8,503 nt of DNA, from the NCBI GenBank assembly GCA_003457075.1, contig DMIY01000001.1, forward strand, positions 1 through 8,503. The letters are read 5' to 3'. This DNA comes from Desulfotomaculum sp. (GTDB lineage: Bacteria; Bacillota; Desulfotomaculia; Desulfotomaculales; Nap2-2B). The notes under the pieces are model-generated. The model searched no databases and was not told the origin of the DNA. It worked only from the letters and a program-made list of their open reading frames with translations. Made by a program: the position numbers and the translations under genes. The number at the start of each line of letters is the position of its first letter. The first letter of the stretch is position 1. Shown one piece after another: positions 1 to 5,846 of the stretch.

Positions 1-890
1 GCAGCATAGGGATAAGGAATCAAAATGGCCGGTTTTCCGGTCACCGTAATCTCAGCCAGGGTGGCCGCTCCCGCCCGGCAAATAACTAAATCTGCTGCTG
101 CCAGCGCTAAAGGCATCTCATGGAGATAGGGTTTAATTGTATTATTGCCATTGTCCGGAAAGCCAAACCCACGCTGGCTCATCATCATTACAAAATCATC
201 ATACTGCGCCGGTCCAGTCACGTGTAAAAAGTGAAGATCGGATTTCTCCCTGAAATGGTACAATACTTCCACCATTGCACCGTTAATAGTCCGTGCCCCC
301 TGACTGCCCCCAAACGACAGTACCAGCCGTCCCTCTTCCGGCAACCCCAATGCCCGGCGCGACTCTTGCCGCGTACAGCTCATAAACTCGGGACGCACCG
401 GCAAACCGGTAAGCTTAATCCTGGTTCGACGCGGCAGGTAACGAACAGCATCAGGAAAAGTTATCGCCACCGCGTTGGTAATATATGACAACAACCGGTT
501 GGTCACGCCGGGTAAAGCATTCTGTTCATGAATAAGGGTGGGAATTCTACAAAAAGATGCTGCCAATACCACAGGCCCGCATACATACCCGCCGGTTCCG
601 ACCACCGCTGCTGGTTTAAAGCTATTCATGATTCTCAAAGCCTCCGTAAACCCCCTGGCGGCCTGCCAACAGGCAAGTAAGTTGCGAAAAGAAAGGCGAC
701 GCTTGAACCCTGTTAATTTTATCCCTTGAAAGTCAAAGCCTGCTTTGGGGACCAGGTCGGCTTCCAATCCACCTTCGCTGCCTAAAAATAAAATTTCGGC
801 GGCGGGGTATTTAGCTTTAAGACCACGGGCAATGGCCAGAGCAGGATAGACATGTCCCCCCGTTCCTCCTCCGGTTACTATAAAACGCAT
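1..890 (-). CDS. murG: MurG, lipid II-forming GlcNAc transferase (3' end cut by window edge)
   Basis: Transfers GlcNAc from UDP-GlcNAc to lipid I to make lipid II at the inner face of the cytoplasmic membrane. I translated the frame from the ATG at 890-888: it stays open for 296 codons to the left edge without a stop. The family is usually about 360 residues, so some 60-70 C-terminal residues are missing. Visible motifs are the N-terminal glycine-rich loop MRFIVTGGGTGGHVYPA (1-17), GTGGYVCGPVVLAA (98-111), HEQNALPGVTNR (121-132), FGGSQGAR (193-200) at the start of the UDP-GlcNAc-binding half, and RAGAATLAEIT (272-282) with the conserved donor-contacting Glu280. The acceptor-side His13 is present. 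The start rests on family alignment. The ribosome site is weak: GGAAG about 14 bases upstream, right after the stop of the SEDS gene, which lies 19 bases away. No separate promoter is evident, so it is probably co-transcribed. Identity is very secure. Confidence 0.97.
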   Translation of the reverse strand, partial: MRFIVTGGGTGGHVYPALAIARGLKAKYPAAEILFLGSEGGLEADLVPKAGFDFQGIKLTGFKRRLSFRNLLACWQAARGFTEALRIMNSFKPAAVVGTGGYVCGPVVLAASFCRIPTLIHEQNALPGVTNRLLSYITNAVAITFPDAVRYLPRRTRIKLTGLPVRPEFMSCTRQESRRALGLPEEGRLVLSFGGSQGARTINGAMVEVLYHFREKSDLHFLHVTGPAQYDDFVMMMSQRGFGFPDNGNNTIKPYLHEMPLALAAADLVICRAGAATLAEITVTGKPAILIPYPYA

Positions 891-909
891 CGTATCATAC
901 CACACTTCC

Positions 910-2013
910 CTACTTATAAACACTGTAACGGGAAATATTCAGCAAGATCCCTACCGAAGCCAGGCTGAATACCAGCGAACTGCCTCCAAAACTTATAAAA
1001 GGAAGAGTAATTCCCGTAATTGGCAGAGTACTGGTCACCACTCCAATATTGATAATTACCTGTACGGCTATTCCGGCGACGATACCTGCCGCCAGCAACG
1101 TACCGAAAGAATCCGGGGAAGTAACAGCAACCCTAAACCCCCGCCAGATGAATAAAATAAATAAAAGGATTACAAACGCAGCTCCGATAAACCCCAGTTC
1201 CTCGCCAATAATAGCAAAAATAAAGTCTGTATGCCTTTCCGGCACCCACAGGTATTTAGCGTGCCCCTGGCCCAGGCCGGTACCCAAAAGTCCTCCTGAA
1301 CCTAAAGACATCAGTGAATTTAAAATATGCCAGCCGGCGCCGGCAGGATCCTTTTCGGGATCTAAAAAGGCCAAAAATCGACGCAGACGGTAAGGTTCAT
1401 GCCAGATGGCCAAGCCTATTGCTCCTGTTCCCAACAATCCTACAATCGCCAGGTTGCTTATTTGTACACCTGCTGCGAAGAGCATGATAAAAATAGTACC
1501 TACCACAGTCACCGCCGTACCCAGATCGGGCTGCAAAAGAATCAGGCCGGCGGACAAACCTGCCAGCGCTATGTAAGGCAATACTCCCGACCAAAAGTTT
1601 TTAAGCTTATCAAGCTGGCGGGATAATCCACAAGCAGTAAAGACCACCAGACAAAGTTTGACAAATTCCGCCGGCTGAAAGCTTAAGGGTCCCAGGTTTA
1701 ACCATCGCTGGGCGCCTAGCCGGGACACACCTACGCCGGGAATCAACACCACTACAAGGAGCGCGATGCCGCAAACCAGCAATAACCCGGCCCACCGTTT
1801 CAACCGCCAGTAGTCATAATTCATCATCAAAAACATGGCCGCCAGGCCGATTAAGGCCCAGATAAGCTGCCTGCGCAGAAAGAAGAAGGTATCATTAAAG
1901 GGCGGCAGGGTGGCAAACCACAAGGTAGAGCTGAAAACCATCACTATTCCCAAACCAAGCAATAAAAGCAGGGTCAAGAGAAGGACAAAATCAGGTGGCC
2001 GCCTGATTCTCAT
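910..2013 (-). CDS. ftsW: SEDS peptidoglycan glycosyltransferase, FtsW/SpoVE type
   Basis: A 367-residue polytopic membrane protein of the SEDS (RodA/FtsW/SpoVE) family, which polymerises glycan strands from lipid II outside the membrane together with a class B PBP. It begins MRIRRPPDF followed at once by a hydrophobic segment (about 9-30), and the rest is mostly membrane helices. Diagnostic stretches are GAQRWLNLGPLSFQPAEFVK (100-119), QPDLGTA (161-167), GTGLGQG (244-250), PERHTDFIFAIIGEELG (258-274) with the conserved Asp263 that SEDS enzymes need for polymerase activity, and LPFISFGGSSL (337-347). Length and its place between murD and murG match Bacillus subtilis SpoVE, but sporulating Clostridia often have one protein here annotated either way, so the division versus spore-cortex role is not settled. 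The ATG overlaps the murD stop as ATGA, with AAAGGAGGT 12 bases upstream, suggesting translational coupling. Family certain; symbol moderately so. Confidence 0.95.
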   Translation of the reverse strand: MRIRRPPDFVLLLTLLLLLGLGIVMVFSSTLWFATLPPFNDTFFFLRRQLIWALIGLAAMFLMMNYDYWRLKRWAGLLLVCGIALLVVVLIPGVGVSRLGAQRWLNLGPLSFQPAEFVKLCLVVFTACGLSRQLDKLKNFWSGVLPYIALAGLSAGLILLQPDLGTAVTVVGTIFIMLFAAGVQISNLAIVGLLGTGAIGLAIWHEPYRLRRFLAFLDPEKDPAGAGWHILNSLMSLGSGGLLGTGLGQGHAKYLWVPERHTDFIFAIIGEELGFIGAAFVILLFILFIWRGFRVAVTSPDSFGTLLAAGIVAGIAVQVIINIGVVTSTLPITGITLPFISFGGSSLVFSLASVGILLNISRYSVYK

Positions 2014-3383
2014 GATCTTGACGATACCTCCTTTAATTCCAGCACAACCTGCTTAAACAAGTTACCCCGTTGCTCATAGTTTCTAAACATGTCCCAACTG
2101 GCGCAAGCAGGAGATAGCAAAACGACATCTCCGGGACAGGCCGCCTGCCGGGCCAGCAAGATCGCTTCTTTTAGCTCCCGGCTCCGGAAGATACCGGTTC
2201 CACCGGCAGCACGCACTGCCCGCTCAATTTCACCGGCGCTTTCCCCCAGCAATACCACCGCCCGGACCTTTTCTTTGATCAAACGGGCCAAAGCGGTAAA
2301 ATCACTCCCCTTGTTTCTACCACCGGCAATAAGTATGACCGGTTCCTTGTAAGCCTGCAGCGCCTTGATGCTGGCATCCGGGTTGGTACCCTTGGAATCG
2401 TTGACATACCGTACCCCCTCAATTTCGGCCACAAATTCCAAACGGTGAGCCACCCCGGTAAAATCGCGCAAAACGCGGGCCAAAACATCTGCCCCAATCC
2501 CCTGTGCCCAGCCGCAGGCTACGGCTGCCAGGGCATTTTCCAGGTTATGCGCGCCGGGAATCCTCAATTCCCCCACCGGTAAAACGGGAAAAAGTTTTTC
2601 TTTCCACCGGACTACAATCCGGTTGTCCTGGACAAATACCCCTCTTTGTAACGTATGTGTGCGGCTAAAAAACATGACTGTCCCCGGACAGGCGGCAGCC
2701 AGGTTTTTTGTCCGCTGGTCGTCAAAGTTAAGAATACAATACTCTTGTGGATTTTGGTTGGCAAAAATTCTGACCTTGGCCATGGTATAACCTTCCATGG
2801 TCAGGTGCCGATCCAGATGATCGGGAGTGATATTCAATATAATTCCTACGCGGGGCTTAAAATCAACTGTTGTTTCCAGTTGAAAGCTGCTCACCTCGGC
2901 TATAATCAGATCGCCGGCGCGATACTTCTCCACTTCTTCGACCAGGGGTATTCCTATATTGCCTGCCACCAGCGTGTGAAAACCGGCGTTTTTAAAAATC
3001 TGTCCTGCCAGGGCGGTGGTAGTGGTTTTGCCGTTAGTGCCCGTAATTGCCACTATCGGAGCATGAGCAAACCGGTAAGCCAGTTCCAGTTCTCCAATTA
3101 CCGGTATCTGCAATTCCCGGGCCCGTCTTACCGGCGGCGCAGTCAAGGGCACTCCCGGACTGGGCATTACCAGCGTGTATTTCTCCGGCTCTACACAGGG
3201 GTAAGAACCAAAAGATAACTTTATTCCTTCTGCAAGCAAGGTATCCAGGTCGCTGTCGAACTCGCTGCGGTCCTTGATATCCGTAAGCTCTACTTTTGCT
3301 CCTTTGTGAGCCAGGAACCTGCTCGCGGCAACCCCGCTTTTCCCCGCTCCGATTACCAGTACTTTCTCACCCGAGAGCTTCAA
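2010..3383 (-). CDS. murD: MurD, UDP-MurNAc-L-alanine:D-glutamate ligase
   Basis: Cytoplasmic ATP-dependent ligase that adds D-glutamate to UDP-MurNAc-L-alanine. With the TTG start I prefer, the protein has 457 residues, close to the usual 450, and opens (M/L)KLSGEKVLVIGAGKSG, the expected MurD beginning with its N-terminal Rossmann-like loop (GAGKSG, 12-17). Further motifs are the ATP loop GTNGKTTTT (115-123), SSFQLE (165-170), Lys203 in AKVRIF (the lysine carbamylated in this family), NDSKGTNPDA (328-337), AGGRNKGSDF (353-362) and SPACASWDMFRNYEQRG (424-440). AAAGAGGG lies 9 bases before the TTG. The frame also continues upstream: an ATG at 3428 would give 472 residues and overlap mraY by 14 bases, and one at 3518 would give 502 and overlap it by 104, with an extension unlike MurD. 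The 3' end overlaps the next gene by ATGA. Identity certain; the exact start is likely but not proven. Confidence 0.96.
   Translation of the reverse strand: MKLSGEKVLVIGAGKSGVAASRFLAHKGAKVELTDIKDRSEFDSDLDTLLAEGIKLSFGSYPCVEPEKYTLVMPSPGVPLTAPPVRRARELQIPVIGELELAYRFAHAPIVAITGTNGKTTTTALAGQIFKNAGFHTLVAGNIGIPLVEEVEKYRAGDLIIAEVSSFQLETTVDFKPRVGIILNITPDHLDRHLTMEGYTMAKVRIFANQNPQEYCILNFDDQRTKNLAAACPGTVMFFSRTHTLQRGVFVQDNRIVVRWKEKLFPVLPVGELRIPGAHNLENALAAVACGWAQGIGADVLARVLRDFTGVAHRLEFVAEIEGVRYVNDSKGTNPDASIKALQAYKEPVILIAGGRNKGSDFTALARLIKEKVRAVVLLGESAGEIERAVRAAGGTGIFRSRELKEAILLARQAACPGDVVLLSPACASWDMFRNYEQRGNLFKQVVLELKEVSSRS
2026..2034 (-). promoter_or_regulatory. Ribosome binding site of ftsW/spoVE inside murD
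   Basis: On the minus strand the sequence AAAGGAGGT lies 12 bases before the ftsW/spoVE ATG (2013-2011). It is built from the murD codons for Lys-Glu-Val near the C-terminus. Together with the four-base ATGA overlap, this strong site supports both the ATG start and coupled translation of the two genes. Confidence 0.8.
3016..3041. repeat. 26-base near-identical copy of the murE ATP-loop sequence, in murD
   Basis: This stretch encodes the MurD ATP-binding loop and matches 6956-6981 in murE at 25 of 26 bases, differing only at one third-codon position (A here, G there). Protein conservation of GTNGKTTTT explains much of it, but synonymous positions are also shared. Confidence 0.75.
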
Positions 3384-3392
3384 AAGACAGTA

Positions 3393-3400
3393 CCCTCTTT
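3393..3400 (-). promoter_or_regulatory. Ribosome binding site that favours the TTG start of murD
   Basis: AAAGAGGG on the minus strand sits 9 bases before the TTG at 3383-3381. It lies in the 31-base gap after the mraY stop. The competing ATG at 3428 has only a G-rich run four bases upstream, and the one at 3518 lies deep within mraY, so this site helps decide the start. Confidence 0.55.
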
Positions 3401-3414
3401 CCTGGAAAACGTTT

Positions 3415-4410
3415 TCAACCCAAACCATAAAACCCCGCCAGGCCAAGAAAAACAAACATAACCGTAGCCGCCCAAAAGGCAAAAACCACCTTTTTTTCGC
3501 TCCAGTTGCATAATTCAAAGTGGTGATGCAATGGGCTCATGCGAAACAATCGCCTTCCAAGCAGTTGAAAAGAAGCCACCTGCAAAACCACCGACATTGT
3601 TTCAAGGACGAAAATTCCCCCCATGATCAGCAAAAACAACTCACTTCTGGTGACCACTGCCGTTGCTCCCAAAGCGGCGCCTAAGGCCAGGGAACCAGTA
3701 TCGCCCATAAACACCCGGGCAGGGTGCCGGTTATAAAACAAAAACCCCAAACAGCCACCAACTACGGCAGCCATCAGCACTGCTGTTCCGGTTTTATCCA
3801 AACCCGAGGCAATAAACACGTAGGCTGCAGCCACCAGCGCCGTTACGCCGGCCGCCAGTCCATCCAGGCCGTCGGTCAAGTTTACTGAATTAGCCGTACC
3901 CACGATTACCAGGCCGGCGAAGAGGGGAAAACCCAAGGCGCCGGCTTCCCAACTGAAACCGCCGGGGATAAAAATGCCGCTGTAAGGCGCCACTACATCA
4001 GTACCGCGACCCAGCACAGAAACAGCCAGCACAACAAATAAGGCGCTGAAAAGAACCTGGCCCAACAGCTTCTCCCGCGCCCGCAGGCCCAGCGGTCTTT
4101 TAAAATATACTTTGATAAAGTCATCAAGAAAACCAATCAAGCCGAACGCTAAAGTAACCCCCAACACCAGCATGCCCTCTGCGGACCGGTTGGCCAGCCA
4201 CAAGCCGGCAGTTGCAATCCCTGCCAGGAACATTATCCCCCCCATGATAGGGGTACCGCTCTTCTGAAGGTGACTGCCAGGACCGTCGCTGCGTATGTTC
4301 TGGCCCAGTTTCAACCTGCGCAGCAGCGGGATAATCACTGGACCAAGAACAATGGTTACGATGAGAGATATGCCTAATGATTTTAAGATCATAATCCAGT
4401 CCGCATTCAT
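3415..4410 (-). CDS. mraY: MraY, phospho-MurNAc-pentapeptide translocase
   Basis: Integral membrane enzyme that transfers phospho-MurNAc-pentapeptide from UDP to undecaprenyl phosphate, making lipid I, the first membrane step of wall synthesis. At 331 residues it is slightly short of the roughly 360 of E. coli MraY and typical of Firmicutes. It is hydrophobic throughout, with about ten membrane segments expected. Motifs are SGTPIMGGIMF (51-61), the metal-site pair Asp96-Asp97 in FLDDFIKVYFKRPLGL, NSVNLTDGLDGLAAG (174-188), FMGDTGSLALG (234-244) with Asp237, and the C-terminal triple histidine in MSPLHHHFEL (291-300). All residues expected for activity are present. The ATG is supported by GAGGT 8 bases upstream. 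A 59-base spacer separates it from murF and contains a promoter candidate, so mraY may start its own transcript as well as being read from upstream. Confidence 0.97.
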   Translation of the reverse strand: MNADWIMILKSLGISLIVTIVLGPVIIPLLRRLKLGQNIRSDGPGSHLQKSGTPIMGGIMFLAGIATAGLWLANRSAEGMLVLGVTLAFGLIGFLDDFIKVYFKRPLGLRAREKLLGQVLFSALFVVLAVSVLGRGTDVVAPYSGIFIPGGFSWEAGALGFPLFAGLVIVGTANSVNLTDGLDGLAAGVTALVAAAYVFIASGLDKTGTAVLMAAVVGGCLGFLFYNRHPARVFMGDTGSLALGAALGATAVVTRSELFLLIMGGIFVLETMSVVLQVASFQLLGRRLFRMSPLHHHFELCNWSEKKVVFAFWAATVMFVFLGLAGFYGLG

Positions 4411-4423
4411 AACCTCTTACCTC

Positions 4424-4439
4424 ATTTGGATATTCAAAT
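4424..4439 (-). repeat. Short near-palindrome just before the mraY ribosome site
   Basis: A 16-base near-palindrome with arms ATTTG and CAAAT around a six-base centre and one central mismatch. In the transcript it could form a weak five-pair A/U-rich hairpin ending next to the mraY GAGGT site. It has no U tract, so it is not a terminator. It may be chance in an A+T-rich spacer or a small operator. Confidence 0.3.
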
Positions 4440-4463
4440 AGTGTCGCATACAAATTATGTTAG

Positions 4464-4492
4464 ATTATATCAGTGATTGCATAATGCTTCCA
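4464..4492 (-). promoter_or_regulatory. Candidate sigma-A promoter for mraY, overlapping the end of murF
   Basis: On the minus strand the murF stop codon TGA (4472-4470) is followed directly by TATAAT (4469-4464), giving a perfect extended -10 of the form TGnTATAAT. The -35 region is poor: TGGAAG at 4492-4487 with a 17-base spacer matches 3 of 6, which extended -10 promoters tolerate. Transcription would start near 4457, leaving a leader of roughly 45 bases before the mraY ATG. Only sequence supports this. Confidence 0.45.
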
Positions 4493-5846
4493 CAATTTCC
4501 TCCATCCGCATATTTCGCGAACCCTTGACGAGAACCACGTCTTCAGCAACAAGAAGCTCCCTTAGCACTTCCACAGCGTGTTTATTGGAATTGCACTCAA
4601 AAATACGTCCGGCGGGAAGACCGCTGGCCAGGGCTCCAGCAGCAATATGACGCGCCAGATCTCCTACCGTAAGCAAGTAATAAACACCTGCTGAAACAAA
4701 AGCCTCACCCAGTTGATGATGAAAAGCAAAAGCCGCCTCACCTAATTCCAACATATCGCCTAAAACGGCTAATTTGCGTCTGGTACATGCTGTTTCCAGC
4801 AGCACCTCCAAAGCAGCCCTGACAGAAGAAGGATTGGCATTATAAGTATCATTGATCACTGTAACATTTCCGGCTTGTACCACATCCAGGCGCATCCCGC
4901 TTAAAACCACGGAAGCCAAGCCTTTTGCAATCTCGGGCAGGGAAAAGCCCATTTCGCGGGCAACCCCGATGGCGGAAAGGGCATTGAAAACATTGTGCGG
5001 TCCCGGTAAGGGAACGTACATTTCGGACCGCTCACCGCCCGCTTCAACAGTAAAGTAATTTCCCCCGCCATCAGGACAGATATTACTGGCACGAATTTCT
5101 ACACCCTCATAAGTCCCGAAAAACAACACCTTACCCTGGCAGCGCGGGGCCTGCCGGCGCATATAAGTACTGTGGGCATTTAAAACAGCAAAACCACCCG
5201 CAGGTATATGGTCGAGCAGTTCTCCCTTGACCCCGGCAATTTCTTCTATGGAACCCAACCGTTCAAGATGGGCTTCTCCTATGTTGGTAATCACGGCGGC
5301 GGTTGGCCGGGCCAGCCGGCATAAAAAGTCAATCTCGCCAGCGCCGCGCATCGCCATTTCCACCACTACTGCCTGGTGTTGATCACCCAGCTTTAACAAA
5401 GTTAAAGGCAGCCCTATCTCATTATTCAGGTTACCTGTTGTCTTAAGAGTATTGAGCCTTACTGATAAAACGGCGGCTATCATGTCCTTGGTTGTCGTTT
5501 TGCCCGAACTGCCGGTAACGGCAACAACAGGCGCGTGAAATTTGTCGCGGTTGTAACGGGCCAGTTTTTGCAATGCCGATAACGTATCAGCTACCTGCAA
5601 TACATTTGCTTCCGCCGGCAACCCGGGAATAAAACGTTCAACCACTATTCCGGAAGCTCCCGCCTGCACAGCTTGAAGAACAAAGTCATGAGCGTCGAAT
5701 CTTTCGCCGCGCAAGGCAAAAAATAACTGAGAGCGCTCTAACTGCCTGGTATCAATAGAAACTCCATATACATAACGCTTCGGATTACCCTGTAAAATCT
5801 TTGCCCCCACGGCACTGGCCACTTCGGCAACAGTCATGGTTTTCAA
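4470..5846 (-). CDS. murF: MurF, UDP-MurNAc-tripeptide:D-Ala-D-Ala ligase
   Basis: Cytoplasmic ATP-dependent ligase that adds D-alanyl-D-alanine to the UDP-MurNAc-tripeptide, finishing the soluble precursor used by MraY. The 458 residues match the family. Motifs are SIDTRQL (30-36) in the N-terminal domain, the ATP loop TGSSGKTTTKD (111-121), NNEIGLPLTLL (141-151), EMAMRGAGEI (163-172), NIGEAHLERLGS (188-199), NDTYNANPSS (332-341), LGDMLELG (362-369) and VKGSRNMRME (440-449). The first codon is TTG at 5846-5844, supported by a strong GGGAGGAGG 12 bases upstream; an in-frame ATG three codons later (5837) would be 21 bases away, which is too far. The gene begins 62 bases inside murE in another frame. 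In B. subtilis murF lies outside this cluster, while here it sits between murE and mraY as in E. coli. Identity is very secure; the start is likely. Confidence 0.97.
   Translation of the reverse strand: MKTMTVAEVASAVGAKILQGNPKRYVYGVSIDTRQLERSQLFFALRGERFDAHDFVLQAVQAGASGIVVERFIPGLPAEANVLQVADTLSALQKLARYNRDKFHAPVVAVTGSSGKTTTKDMIAAVLSVRLNTLKTTGNLNNEIGLPLTLLKLGDQHQAVVVEMAMRGAGEIDFLCRLARPTAAVITNIGEAHLERLGSIEEIAGVKGELLDHIPAGGFAVLNAHSTYMRRQAPRCQGKVLFFGTYEGVEIRASNICPDGGGNYFTVEAGGERSEMYVPLPGPHNVFNALSAIGVAREMGFSLPEIAKGLASVVLSGMRLDVVQAGNVTVINDTYNANPSSVRAALEVLLETACTRRKLAVLGDMLELGEAAFAFHHQLGEAFVSAGVYYLLTVGDLARHIAAGALASGLPAGRIFECNSNKHAVEVLRELLVAEDVVLVKGSRNMRMEEIVEALCNH

Noticed and set aside
231..729. Two short plus-strand frames in the left part of the window
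   Set aside because: Both lie opposite murG, whose minus-strand frame is intact with all motifs from 890 to the left edge.
1049..1393. Plus-strand open frame of 114 codons opposite the SEDS gene
   Set aside because: A shadow of the hydrophobic coding strand, with no family motifs. Similar short antisense frames occur throughout the window.
2655..3218. A 187-codon plus-strand open frame opposite murD
   Set aside because: It is fully antisense to a well-conserved gene, has no recognisable domain or convincing ribosome site, and its composition reads like the reverse of MurD codons.
4417..4427. A two-codon reading frame (ATG AGG TAA) just before mraY
   Set aside because: It overlaps the ribosome site and would be expected by chance; nothing suggests it is a regulatory minimal frame.
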